This document shows positions 28,646 to 38,054 of a DNA stretch of 64,000 nucleotides, in pieces. The translations under genes were made by a program, and so were the position numbers. Each line of letters begins with the position of its first letter. Position 1 is the first letter of the stretch. Source of the DNA: Gammaproteobacteria bacterium. GTDB taxonomy: Bacteria; Pseudomonadota; Gammaproteobacteria; Ga0077536. The stretch is from contig JAJFJQ010000046.1 in NCBI GenBank assembly GCA_021773835.1, positions 62,001 through 126,000 on the forward strand. Direction: 5' to 3'. The notes under the pieces are model-generated. The model worked only from the letters and a program-made list of their open reading frames with translations. It did not search any database and was not told the origin of the DNA.

Positions 28646-29368
28646 ATGAAACTGATGACGATGTTTGGATCGCGGCAGCTGACGGTTGCGGCCATTTGTT
28701 TGTGCTTGATGGCTGGCACCCCCGCCCTAGCGGCAACAACGGCAGCGAATGTAACTAAACTCGACGGCAAGGCATTCGCGGCATCGTCCACTAGTGGCAC
28801 CCGTAAACTTCGCAAAAATGACCGCTTATACGAACAAGAGCGAATCATCACCGGGAAGGGCAGCTCGCTCGAAATAACGTTTACCGACGGTACCAATTTG
28901 ACCCTTGGTGCGAGCGCCATCGTCACCGTGGATTCCTACGCATATCAGAAAAAAGAAACCAACGACGCAGATCGGTCCAAAAGCAGATTCTCTTTGTCCA
29001 TATTGACCGGCGCTGTGCGTGCTGTAACAGGACTGTTGGCAAAACGAAGACCACTTAGCGTTAGATTTAAGACCAAAGTCGCGACAATTGGTATCCGCGG
29101 TACCCATTTCGCCGCCGAAGTGGAGGGCGATAGTGCGACCATTATCTTACTCGCTCAGCAAGACCCGAGCGCATCTAATGCAATCGAGGTGTCTAACGCG
29201 TTCGGAAAGGTCGAAATCGACAAGGCTGGTTGGGGTACGGAAGTTCCTGATGCCAAGAGCCCACCGTCGCCACCTCGCCCGATGCGTACGACGAATTCGA
29301 TGAATCGGATCGTGCGCTCAATCCAAACCAACCGGCGCGTTATGGTGCCTCGCGTACGCATGCGTTAA
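28646..29368 (+). CDS. FecR-domain secreted protein
   Basis: 240 residues from the ATG at 28646 (GGGAG upstream); the open frame extends further but the signal peptide starts here, ending near PALA. The FecR domain spans about 30-170: RLYEQERIITGKGSSLEITF, TLGASAIVTVDSY and ATIGIRGTHFAAEVEG. The tail is Pro/Arg-rich (SPPSPPRPMR). In FecR proper the domain passes a signal from an outer-membrane receptor to an ECF sigma factor, but here there is no transmembrane helix and no sigma gene nearby. It is more likely a periplasmic or surface protein using the same fold. Confidence 0.82.
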   Translation: MKLMTMFGSRQLTVAAICLCLMAGTPALAATTAANVTKLDGKAFAASSTSGTRKLRKNDRLYEQERIITGKGSSLEITFTDGTNLTLGASAIVTVDSYAYQKKETNDADRSKSRFSLSILTGAVRAVTGLLAKRRPLSVRFKTKVATIGIRGTHFAAEVEGDSATIILLAQQDPSASNAIEVSNAFGKVEIDKAGWGTEVPDAKSPPSPPRPMRTTNSMNRIVRSIQTNRRVMVPRVRMR

Positions 29369-29382
29369 ATCGGGCAATCAGT

Positions 29383-31068
29383 TCAGCGCTGCATATGGTG
29401 CTTCGGATCTACCGGACGCATGAAGGCATTGGCCAGCAGCGCAACAAACAATAAAACGGCCATCAGATACATCGTCTGATTATACAAACTCGGGGTTGGA
29501 TCGACCGTACCGACCGGCGCAATCTCCATAAGCTTCGCTATCGTGACGGTCTTAGCCTCAACCAACACATCAAGTTGATCTATTTCCGCACCGAATGTCG
29601 CAGCAAATCGGCCCGGATCGGTGGCATCCGCGAGACGCTTGATTGCTCCGGCGACCGCATTTTCACGCAACGTCGTGATCGCCAGTGGTCCCAACACCCC
29701 GGCCGTACTCCAGGCGGTTAACAAGCGACCGTGGATTCCACCAACATAGCGAGTACCGAAAATGTCCGCCAAATAGGCGGGAATCGTCGCGAACCCGCCA
29801 CCGTACATTGTAAAGATAAGCATCGTAGCCGCGTAGAATCCGACCAACCAAACGGCCACTGGATCGGCGTTTACCCGTTGTGCGAAAAATGGGATGGAGC
29901 AATACAATAAAATGCCGAGCACAAAAAATATGTGATAGGTATTTTTGCGCCCAATATAGTCCGAAGTACTGGCCCAAAAAAAGCGCCCGACCATATTGAA
30001 CAAGCTGATCATCAATACATAGGTAGCGGCAAATTTAACGTCGACAATCGCGGGCAAGGTGGTACCGAATATCTCGGTCATCATTGTCTTGGCAACCGCC
30101 AATACGCCGATTCCCGCCGTTACGTTAAAACACAAAACGATCCATAGTTGGTAGAACTGCGGGGTTTTTAGCGCCTCATCAATGTCCACATCGTGGTGAG
30201 TAATCATCGCGCCGCCTTCATTTTCTGCGGGCGGTTCCCAACCCGCCGGCTTCCATCCGTCGGCTGGTAGGCGATAGGCAAAGGCCGCGATCATCATTAC
30301 GATGAAATAAATCGCGCCAAGTGTAAAAAAAGTCTGCGCGGCACCAACAGATCCCGTTCCAGCGAGATAAACGCCCTCAGGTCCAGGCACGACCATGGCT
30401 GCGACATCATTTGGTCCAACAACGACGACCTCGCGCATTCGGCCTGCAACATCTACGACGCGACGACCACCCTCGGTTACTAACTTAACCGCATCAGAGC
30501 TTCCAAGATATTCCGGGGCCCGGTAGTAGAATTCCAAGAATCCATCGATCATCGGTTTGCCGAGCATCGCGCCACCGCCGAAGCCCATGATCGCGATGCC
30601 GGTCGCCATGCCGCGCCGGTCCGGAAACCAACGTATTAGGGTACTCACCGGCGAGACGTAGCCAAGACCAAGGCCACAACCGCCAATGACGCCATACCCT
30701 AGGTAGAGCAACCATAACTGCCCGCTCGTGATTCCGAGACCACCGACAATGAACCCGCCACCCCAACACGCCGCCGCGACCACCCCAACGGCGCGTGGCC
30801 CGACATCCTCAAGCCACTTGCCCGCCAGCGCCGCAGCAAGGCCCAAAAATACGATCGCGACGGTGAAAATCCACACAACACCTTTTAACGACCAGTCATC
30901 CGCAGCACTTGTGACGACCCCGATCCGCTTGATCAAGGCTGGATTGAACAAACTCCAAGCGTAGACAGAGCCGATACACAGATGAATACCAAGTGCCGCG
31001 GGCGCAATTAGCCAACGATTGAAGCTTGATTTGGCTACTATTCGGTGTTTGGACAGTAGCCCACCCAT
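29383..31068 (-). CDS. OFA-family MFS transporter (oxalate/formate antiporter-like)
   Basis: 561 residues with about 12 membrane helices. GIHLCIGSVYAWSLFNPAL at the start and WFPDRRGMATGIAIMGFGGGAM in the middle are hallmarks of the oxalate:formate antiporter family. A long soluble loop (about 175-250) and a tail insertion (about 480-520) make it larger than the usual 400-450 residues. It probably exchanges small carboxylates, but substrates of this family vary. It is convergent with the FecR-domain gene, 14 bp apart. Confidence 0.88.
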   Translation of the reverse strand: MGGLLSKHRIVAKSSFNRWLIAPAALGIHLCIGSVYAWSLFNPALIKRIGVVTSAADDWSLKGVVWIFTVAIVFLGLAAALAGKWLEDVGPRAVGVVAAACWGGGFIVGGLGITSGQLWLLYLGYGVIGGCGLGLGYVSPVSTLIRWFPDRRGMATGIAIMGFGGGAMLGKPMIDGFLEFYYRAPEYLGSSDAVKLVTEGGRRVVDVAGRMREVVVVGPNDVAAMVVPGPEGVYLAGTGSVGAAQTFFTLGAIYFIVMMIAAFAYRLPADGWKPAGWEPPAENEGGAMITHHDVDIDEALKTPQFYQLWIVLCFNVTAGIGVLAVAKTMMTEIFGTTLPAIVDVKFAATYVLMISLFNMVGRFFWASTSDYIGRKNTYHIFFVLGILLYCSIPFFAQRVNADPVAVWLVGFYAATMLIFTMYGGGFATIPAYLADIFGTRYVGGIHGRLLTAWSTAGVLGPLAITTLRENAVAGAIKRLADATDPGRFAATFGAEIDQLDVLVEAKTVTIAKLMEIAPVGTVDPTPSLYNQTMYLMAVLLFVALLANAFMRPVDPKHHMQR

Positions 31069-31515
31069 AGGCTTGTTCCTCTGCTGTTGCAGTTACGGTT
31101 TTGCTTTTATGTCACGACCCTCCTGACACCAAGGGCGGCACAATGGAGGCTCGCGAATGGCACAGTGTAAGTCAAGCTTCCACAAACGGAACCCTTGGCC
31201 GCTCAAGCGTCTATTCAACGTTCCTAGATGCCGATTTATCTCTAGAACGCAGTAGAAAAAATCGCTCGCGTTGGTGCCATTTAGACGCCCAGAGTCGAAT
31301 TGGCGCGACGTTGTTCCATATCCCAATTTTTTGTATTGAACCTCGCGGGCCGGATTGGGAACCAACTCACAAAATAGAAATAATTCGTTTGCGAACGACA
31401 AACAACATCAACGGATGTCCGCATCTGATGGTGTAACCACTGGGAAATCTTGCACCTTGAGCGCAGCGTGGCAGACCACGTCGTGCCCAAGGTACAACCA
31501 AAGCGGAGGAAATTC
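31069..31515 (+). other. divergent intergenic region before the sugar-dehydrogenase-like gene
   Basis: About 450 bp. Frames on both strands exist, but neither has a ribosome site or looks like a protein. It should contain promoters for the OFA transporter (minus) and the secreted dehydrogenase (plus). The ribosome site GGAGGAAATTC of the latter is at 31505-31515. Confidence 0.35.
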
Positions 31516-33009
31516 ATGAGCCCGCAGAAAATATTAATGCACATAGGCGCGGCGCTCAGCCTCGCCGCAGCCGTTGGCAATACCGGCGCGGTTGACTTTG
31601 ATCCCGCAAATCCGATTCCAGACCCTATTGTTAAGAGTTCGGTCGCTCAGCCCGGCATTACCATCGAACTGGAAACCATCGCTATGGGTCTGAACGCGCC
31701 AAACTTATTGACGCATGCGGGCGACGGTACGGACCGATTATTTGTAGTACAACAATTAGGCCAGATTGGGCTCATCGATGGCGGTGTCTTAAGCCCTACC
31801 CCATTCCTAGATCTTTCTGGCGTGCTGGTGGATCCTCGACCGGGATTTGACGAACGCGGCCTACTCGGTCTCGCGTTTCACCCAGACTTTTCTACGAACG
31901 GCAAACTCTACACCTTCACTAGCGAGCCAATCAGCGCGCCGGCAGATTTCGGCCAACCACCCGTCGACCCACTAACCCACCAGACGGTCATCTCCGAGTG
32001 GATGGTAGATCCAACCGACGCCAACAAAGTGCTGGTAGATCCCGATCCGGCGAAATTAAGTGAATCGCGACGAGAAATCTTGCGTATTGATAACCCACAA
32101 TTCAATCACAACGGCGGATCAATTGACTTTGGGCCGGATGGAAAATTATACGTTGCCATTGGCGACGGTGGGTCTAGCAACGACAACGCACCCGGCCACG
32201 GCCCGGAAATAGCGCCTGGGATATTTGAAGGCAACGGACAAAATCCCAGTAATGTGCTTGGTACCATCTTGCGCATCGATGTTGACGGAAGCGATAGCGC
32301 AAACGGTCAATACGGGATCCCGGGTGATAATCCGTTTACGCTAAATAACGATATTCCCGACGAGATCTTTGCCTATGGATTTCGCAACCCGTTCCGCGCC
32401 AGCTTCGATAGTGAAACTGGGGAATATATCGTCGCCGACGTCGGTCAAGGTGCGATTGAGGAAATCGACATTGTCACCGCCGGTGGTAACTTCGGATGGC
32501 GCGCGAAAGAAGGCTCCTTTGCCTTTGTACTTGACGAATTTGGTGAGGACAGTGTGTCCGACGATCTTTCTGGTGTACCGCTAGGGCTGATCGACCCGGT
32601 ATTGGAATATGATCACACTGAGGGCCTGTCGGTCATTGGCGGATTCGTCTACTACGGCACCGCAATCCCAGAGTTATACGGTAAGTACGTATTCGGTGAC
32701 TTTTCCACGGGTTTCGGATTTGGTGCCGGGCGGCTGTTCTATGGTGATCTAGATACTGGGCTGATCCAAGAATTCATTATTGGATTGGATGATCGAGCAC
32801 TGGGGCTTTTTATCAAAGGGTTTGGCATAGACGCATCGGGCGAAATTTACGTGCTCGGAGATACGGGCCTCGGCCCGGACAGCCTCGGTGGTGTCGCACT
32901 CAAACTCGTTGCAGCCCCCGTACCGGTCCCTGCCGCCGTGTGGCTATTTGGTTCGGCGCTGGGAGCTCTGGTCGTGCGGCGTCGCAAAACGGCGTTCCGG
33001 CAAGCATAG
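31516..33009 (+). CDS. secreted PQQ-type glucose/sorbosone dehydrogenase-like protein with PEP-CTERM-like tail
   Basis: 497 residues from the ATG at 31516, which has a strong ribosome site; an upstream in-frame ATG is unnecessary. An export signal is followed by a six-bladed beta-propeller of the soluble quinoprotein sugar dehydrogenase family: ERGLLGLAFHPDF, NHNGGSIDFGPDGKLYVAIG, FAYGFRNPFRASFD and ADVGQGAIEEID. The end is VPVPAAVWLFGSALGALVVR followed by RRK, the PEP-CTERM layout of a Pro-containing motif, a hydrophobic helix and a basic tail. That tail is normally cut by exosortase, which must be elsewhere. It would oxidise a sugar or aldehyde outside the cell, PQQ dependence inferred. Confidence 0.88.
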   Translation: MSPQKILMHIGAALSLAAAVGNTGAVDFDPANPIPDPIVKSSVAQPGITIELETIAMGLNAPNLLTHAGDGTDRLFVVQQLGQIGLIDGGVLSPTPFLDLSGVLVDPRPGFDERGLLGLAFHPDFSTNGKLYTFTSEPISAPADFGQPPVDPLTHQTVISEWMVDPTDANKVLVDPDPAKLSESRREILRIDNPQFNHNGGSIDFGPDGKLYVAIGDGGSSNDNAPGHGPEIAPGIFEGNGQNPSNVLGTILRIDVDGSDSANGQYGIPGDNPFTLNNDIPDEIFAYGFRNPFRASFDSETGEYIVADVGQGAIEEIDIVTAGGNFGWRAKEGSFAFVLDEFGEDSVSDDLSGVPLGLIDPVLEYDHTEGLSVIGGFVYYGTAIPELYGKYVFGDFSTGFGFGAGRLFYGDLDTGLIQEFIIGLDDRALGLFIKGFGIDASGEIYVLGDTGLGPDSLGGVALKLVAAPVPVPAAVWLFGSALGALVVRRRKTAFRQA

Positions 33010-33293
33010 ACCAGCAACTTGGTACCCTGGGGAGTTCAAGTTATCTCCCCGGGATGCCCACAACTGCATGAGCGCTGCGCACATCAGAGATCGCGGTCGA
33101 GAGGTGCAGCTCGATCGACGCGCGATCATCAGCCATGACGGCAAGCACCGATATGACTTAACGCGCTCACCATCCCTAAAGTGTCATCAGGGTTAAGTCT
33201 CTGGCTACCTACCCAAATGGGCGTAGGTCCGCCGCGCAAAAACCGCTAAACTTGCGAACCCCAAATGAATAGACGCTTAGGAGTGACCTTTCA

Positions 33294-33680
33294 ATGGCCG
33301 ATAGTAATGAAGTATCCCCCGAATTCTTGGCGCGTTTTACCAAAGCCTGGAATGATCAAGATATCGATGGATTAATGGACCACATGGCGGATGACTGCAC
33401 CTTCATGGCATCGGTCGGTACCGAAGTAGAAGGCTCGCTGTGGGTCGGTCGCGAAAAGGTGCGCGAAGGCTTCGCCAGCCTTTGGATTGGATATCCGGAC
33501 GCACATTTCGAACCGGTGGGGGAAGATATCATCATCGGCAACAGGGGTTGTTCCGAGTGGGTATTCACCGGTACGAAGGCCGCGGACGGGACTAAAGTCA
33601 AAGCCCGCGGATGCGACGTCTACACATTTAAGGACGGCAAGATCCTAATTAAAAACTCGATGCGCAAACAGCGTCCGTAG
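33294..33680 (+). CDS. SnoaL-like (NTF2-fold) protein
   Basis: 128 residues. FTKAWNDQDIDGLMDHMADD, GREKVREGFASLW and GCDVYTFKDGKI follow the SnoaL/NTF2-like pattern: a cone-shaped fold used for small isomerases, hydrolases or ligand binding. It has a ribosome site (AGGAGTG). No catalytic call is possible. Convergent with the aldehyde oxidoreductase gene, 27 bp apart. Confidence 0.85.
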   Translation: MADSNEVSPEFLARFTKAWNDQDIDGLMDHMADDCTFMASVGTEVEGSLWVGREKVREGFASLWIGYPDAHFEPVGEDIIIGNRGCSEWVFTGTKAADGTKVKARGCDVYTFKDGKILIKNSMRKQRP

Positions 33681-33707
33681 ACGAAACGATGGTCGCGCCT
33701 TACAGCG

Positions 33708-35429
33708 CTAAGCCTCGTGCTGCTGCCACCAGCGTTCGACCGATTGATTAACTTCTGTAGCATGAAAACGGGCGACTTGATCGCTCGGATATAGCGCCTC
33801 TTCGTAGAAGAAATCCGGGAGTTCATCATCGACCTCGGTAAAACCCGCGGCCTTATTGAATTGCGCTTCGTACTTCAAGGTGTCGCGGCCGAGTTGCCGA
33901 AAAAATTCCGGCTTGAGGTCGGTACCGAGGGCATCGTTAATCGACTCGACGACGAATGCTACGTGCTCGTTGGTTACCGAGCGACCGAATACACATAGTC
34001 CAAGCGAGTCCGCGGTCGCGCACAAGATCTGCATTTCCATGCTGATATCGACCAATTCGTCGACGCCCTTTCCGCTACATTCGTATTTCGGGGCGTTACC
34101 GGTTGTATGGTCCGCGCCTTGGGCGGTCATCATCATCGAAATACCCGTCACTTCTATCACCCGCGGGTCATAGGCACTGATCGCTTGTTTCTTAATTACC
34201 GGCGTTCGATGAACCTTATAATGATCACCGACTCGCGCCGTACCTTGAGCCCACAACATGCCCTGTTCAGTGCCTGCACGAATTTCATCCAATACGGATT
34301 TTAGAAACGCCACATCGCCAAACTTCGCTAAACCAGCGTCGAGCAACACACCCATCATTGCGCCAGTTTCGATCGTATCGATGCCGAGATCGTTTGCGAG
34401 GTAATTAAGATAGGCTAGGTCGTCGGGGTCGGATAATCCACAATTCGTACCCATCAGTCCGAGTGTTTCATATTCCACTGGCGACACGATTTCTTTACCA
34501 TCCGCATCTGCGTAGACGTTGCTGCACTCGATTAGACATCCTGGCATGCACGCATGGGACGTCTCTCCGCCACGCGCCATGTTGAGCTCTCGAATATAAT
34601 CGCCGCCCATTTTCAACGGACCATCATCTGACCCGACCTGCTGGCCGCTACTAAAGTTATTCACCGGCAAGCCGCCGACGTGGTTTGTGTAGTCGGCCAT
34701 CATCGCCGTGCCGTAGTCCTTGAGCGTAGTGATCGCCGCATCGTCTTTCAGCAATGCCGCGTATTTCTTAACCCCTTGGATAACTTTCTTGCGATCGTGA
34801 AAAGTCGGCATCTTATTAAGATCGATAACAATAGCCTTGACCTTCTTTGCCCCCATGACGGCGCCAACTCCGCCGCGCGCGGCGAGTCTCGCGGGGCGGC
34901 GGTCCGTATCGCTCATCGCGATGCCTGCGAGTAATCCGAGACGCTCGCCAACTGGGCCGCAAATGGCAAGCGACACTTTATTTCCGTATTTTTCGTGCAG
35001 TGCATTCGCACAATCGAAGTTACCGCGCCCCATGAATTCTTCGGCGCTATCGAAACTGTAGCTGCCATCTTTACGCAGGTGAATGACTACCCACTGTTCG
35101 GCTGCACCATGGAGCGTAAAGCCCGATAGGTGAAGCTGGCCCATGGCGAGACCGAAGGATCCACCTGAATTTGCCTCTTTAACGCCACCGGTCAACGGGC
35201 TTTTACAGCCGACGCTGGTTCGGTTGGCGTTCGACCAGTTACTGCCGGCAAATGGCCCTGCAGAAAATATCAGCGGATTATCGGGTCCCAAAGGATCGAC
35301 TTGCGCCACACCCATCTCATTTAAGGTTTTGGCAATAAAGTAGCGCCCGGCGTAGGCGGCTTGCTCGCCGGAGACTTCTTCTTCACGCACGCCTTGTGAG
35401 TTCAAGTCGATGTGGAGGTATTTACGCAT
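33708..35429 (-). CDS. aor: aldehyde:ferredoxin oxidoreductase (tungsten/molybdenum pterin)
   Basis: 573 residues matching the AOR family: MRKYLHIDLNSQGV at the start, NRTSVGCKSPLTGGVKEANS in the cofactor-binding N-domain, and the [4Fe-4S] ligands CMPGCLIEC with a last Cys in DSLGLCVFG. It would oxidise aldehydes to carboxylates with ferredoxin using a tungsten or molybdenum bis-pterin. Length is close to the usual 600. It lies downstream of the keto-acid decarboxylase on the same strand with a 100-bp gap and its own ribosome site (AAGGGAAC). No ferredoxin or pterin-cofactor gene is in the window. Confidence 0.93.
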   Translation of the reverse strand: MRKYLHIDLNSQGVREEEVSGEQAAYAGRYFIAKTLNEMGVAQVDPLGPDNPLIFSAGPFAGSNWSNANRTSVGCKSPLTGGVKEANSGGSFGLAMGQLHLSGFTLHGAAEQWVVIHLRKDGSYSFDSAEEFMGRGNFDCANALHEKYGNKVSLAICGPVGERLGLLAGIAMSDTDRRPARLAARGGVGAVMGAKKVKAIVIDLNKMPTFHDRKKVIQGVKKYAALLKDDAAITTLKDYGTAMMADYTNHVGGLPVNNFSSGQQVGSDDGPLKMGGDYIRELNMARGGETSHACMPGCLIECSNVYADADGKEIVSPVEYETLGLMGTNCGLSDPDDLAYLNYLANDLGIDTIETGAMMGVLLDAGLAKFGDVAFLKSVLDEIRAGTEQGMLWAQGTARVGDHYKVHRTPVIKKQAISAYDPRVIEVTGISMMMTAQGADHTTGNAPKYECSGKGVDELVDISMEMQILCATADSLGLCVFGRSVTNEHVAFVVESINDALGTDLKPEFFRQLGRDTLKYEAQFNKAAGFTEVDDELPDFFYEEALYPSDQVARFHATEVNQSVERWWQQHEA

Positions 35430-35529
35430 GCGATAGTTCCCTTCTGAAATTTTCGGTGACCGTCAGATTATATCCTTTCGGTCGAAACACTCCTACCGGA
35501 CTAGGGGGACTGGCCTTGGCCGAGGTCTG

Positions 35530-37191
35530 TCACACCCGTTTGCCGAGCGTGCTGGTCAAGCGCCTAAGTGCCGGAGAAAAATCGTCCGCCGCCAAATTAA
35601 CGTGAATTATCGCAAATTGCCCTGTATCGGCTAGCGCCCCACGGACGGCCGCAACTAAATCGACCTCGGTATGCACAGAATATCCCTGACCAGCGCCAAT
35701 GAGTTTAGTAACCTCGGTTACGGCCCACGGATGCACGTCGTTGAATGGTCCATCGAGCATCGGTCGCTCCGTACCATAACCCTGGTTGTCTAATACCATG
35801 ACGATCGGGGTTAACCCATAGCGCGCTGCCGTACTCAACTCAAGCCCGGTCATTTGAAACGCCCCGTCACCAACCAATACCAACGGGCGCCAAGCCGGTT
35901 CGGCCATTTGCAAGCCGAGCGCAGCGGGCACTGCGAAACCCAATGAGGCGTAGTAAGCGCAACCGATAAATTCGGTGCGCGAATGGATGGTCAGATCGAT
36001 AGCACCGAATAAGGCGTCGCCCGGGTCGGCGATCACGGCAACCTCATCGGTCAGTTCTGCGTCGAGGCATTCAAACACCCGAGAAACGGTGATTGCACTG
36101 TCCGGCGTCGGAGAGAATTCTGTCGGGTGCACGTGTGTACTGGCAGGCTGCGGCGCACGTTCCTTAAGATCTGCAGCGTTCAGTGCTGTCAGGAACGCTC
36201 TCAAATCGATGCCAGCATAATGATGCCGGCGGATGGTCAAGGTATCTGCACTAGACATGATGATGCGCGACGGTTCCAAGTGTGCAGTGAAAATTCCCGT
36301 ATTGAGATCCGTCAGCATTGCGCCAAGATTTAAGATACAGTCACTTTCTTCAACAGCACTGCGCACCTGCGCGTTCGAAAGGCTACCGGCGTAGACACCC
36401 ACGAATCCGGGCGTTGATTCTGACACGACCGACTTGCCCATTATGGTGGTGGCAAACGGGATCCCGGATACCTCTATGAACCGGAGTAAATCATCTTGAA
36501 GGCCAAATCGATGGACTTCGACACCGGCGAGAATAATCGGCCGCTGCGCTGCATTCAGCATCGTTAGCGCCTCGGCTAAGGCCTCGGCCAGCGTTGCCGG
36601 GTCGACAGGTGCAAGCTGCGGTGTAATTAAGGCCGTTGTATCGATTGCCAATTGCGCACAATCACGCGGAATTTCGATATAGACGGGTCGCTTGGTCCGC
36701 TCAGCCACATTCAGCACGCGCATCAATTCGCCATAGGCGGTATTCGGATTATCAAGGACCGCTTGCGCCTCAGTGACCTCCTCGAATACTCGCAGCTGGG
36801 TGCCAAAATCACGCACGCGATGGTGCAATAATGCCTCGCCGGTAATTTCAGAGATCCCAGGGGCACCGCTAATGACCACGACCGGAGACCGTTCGGCATA
36901 GGCCTGAGCCGTGGAGTTCACCAATTTCAGCCCACCAACACCATAGGTCACACATGCGGCGCCCAAGCCAACGACACGCGCATAGGCGTCTGCGGCGAAT
37001 CCCGCACTTTGCTCGTCACAGGTGTTGACGACCGTTAGTGCCGAATGCGTCATTGTGTCGAATAAACTAAGCGCGTAGTCACCCGGGATCCCGAAGACAT
37101 GCTTCACGCCACGCGCGAGCAATGCATCGCACAGCGCAGTCGAAATGCTTGGTTGTTGCCGCAATTGCTGGTCTCTTACATTATCGTTCAT
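35530..37191 (-). CDS. thiamine-diphosphate 2-keto-acid decarboxylase (indolepyruvate/phenylpyruvate type)
   Basis: 553 residues from the ATG at 37191. It has the ThDP activating Glu in CDEQSAGFAADAYAR, the catalytic HH pair in LLHHRVRDFG and the cofactor motif GDGAFQMTGLELS with a later DNQGYGTERPM. The HH pair and the NxGYxTER pattern separate indolepyruvate and phenylpyruvate decarboxylases from acetolactate synthases. It would cleave a 2-keto acid to CO2 and an aldehyde. The aldehyde oxidoreductase gene downstream suggests the aldehyde is then oxidised to an acid. The Lys-poor C-terminus ends at RLTSTLGKRV. Confidence 0.88.
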   Translation of the reverse strand: MNDNVRDQQLRQQPSISTALCDALLARGVKHVFGIPGDYALSLFDTMTHSALTVVNTCDEQSAGFAADAYARVVGLGAACVTYGVGGLKLVNSTAQAYAERSPVVVISGAPGISEITGEALLHHRVRDFGTQLRVFEEVTEAQAVLDNPNTAYGELMRVLNVAERTKRPVYIEIPRDCAQLAIDTTALITPQLAPVDPATLAEALAEALTMLNAAQRPIILAGVEVHRFGLQDDLLRFIEVSGIPFATTIMGKSVVSESTPGFVGVYAGSLSNAQVRSAVEESDCILNLGAMLTDLNTGIFTAHLEPSRIIMSSADTLTIRRHHYAGIDLRAFLTALNAADLKERAPQPASTHVHPTEFSPTPDSAITVSRVFECLDAELTDEVAVIADPGDALFGAIDLTIHSRTEFIGCAYYASLGFAVPAALGLQMAEPAWRPLVLVGDGAFQMTGLELSTAARYGLTPIVMVLDNQGYGTERPMLDGPFNDVHPWAVTEVTKLIGAGQGYSVHTEVDLVAAVRGALADTGQFAIIHVNLAADDFSPALRRLTSTLGKRV

Positions 37192-37262
37192 CGCACCCGG
37201 ATCCGGTTCCTCGTTGACCTGCGCTTGACCGGCGCACAATCGCTTCGCTTAAGATAGCCTTG

Positions 37263-38033
37263 ATGCATCAGATATATCAACTTTGCCAACGCGTCTACAA
37301 CATGGGCGATATTTTGGCCCCAGTTATAACAGAACGTTTGTTTGGGATCCCTGTGCACCGAGTCTATGGAGCTGACGCACAACAATATGCGCAACATAAG
37401 TTACTAGCTGGTCTCGGCAGCATGCTGGCAAATTTTCAGGACCTCGAACTGCACGTGTGGGGTGCGGGTTACGAACCCGGATATTTGATTCAACGCTACG
37501 CCGGCGCGACCAGCGCACGCAATCGTTGGCACATTCATGCCGTGCGCGGTCCCCACACGCGGACACTGTTGGGCGCTCCCGACGACATCGTACTAGGGGA
37601 CCCGGCATTACTAGTGCCCAGGTTTTACACCCCGAAGCCAGTACCTCACGAAGCACGACGGTATTATTATCATTGTGATAATGAAACGACGGATGATATC
37701 GACGTCGATTTCCCGCGGCAGCGAACCGCGGAAGAACCGTTTCGTGTTATCGACACAATCGTACATTCGGATTTCGTTTTCACCGAGGCATTGCATGTCG
37801 CCATTATTGCCCAAGCCTATGGCATACCCTGGGCCTGGAGTTTCAATCGACACGCTCGCGGCGTGTTTAAATGGTTCGATTGGTTTGCAAGTATCGACAT
37901 CGCACCACGGTGTTTTCATCCCTCAGAATCGGCTGAAGCACAGTCATGGGCCGAAATGGCCTCAAAGCAGGCACATCCCCCGCCAACCGATCCCTTGCTA
38001 CAGGCATTTCCTCACTCGGACCTCGCTACCTAA
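37263..38033 (+). CDS. polysaccharide pyruvyltransferase-like protein
   Basis: 256 residues. HVWGAGYEPGY, IHAVRGPHTRTLLG, DDIVLGDPALLVP and a Ser-Asp-containing segment VIDTIVHSDFVFTEALHVAI match the pyruvyltransferase family that adds ketal pyruvate to cell-surface sugars. It is shorter than typical members (300-350 residues) and there is no other polysaccharide gene nearby, so the acceptor is unknown. Divergent from the decarboxylase; their starts are about 70 bp apart. Confidence 0.82.
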   Translation: MHQIYQLCQRVYNMGDILAPVITERLFGIPVHRVYGADAQQYAQHKLLAGLGSMLANFQDLELHVWGAGYEPGYLIQRYAGATSARNRWHIHAVRGPHTRTLLGAPDDIVLGDPALLVPRFYTPKPVPHEARRYYYHCDNETTDDIDVDFPRQRTAEEPFRVIDTIVHSDFVFTEALHVAIIAQAYGIPWAWSFNRHARGVFKWFDWFASIDIAPRCFHPSESAEAQSWAEMASKQAHPPPTDPLLQAFPHSDLAT

Positions 38034-38054
38034 CGCCGACTGCGTGGCGATTCA

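Noticed and set aside
31101-31436. 111-residue frame in the gap before the sugar-dehydrogenase-like gene
   Set aside because: No ribosome site, odd composition and no family pattern; a similar frame exists on the other strand.
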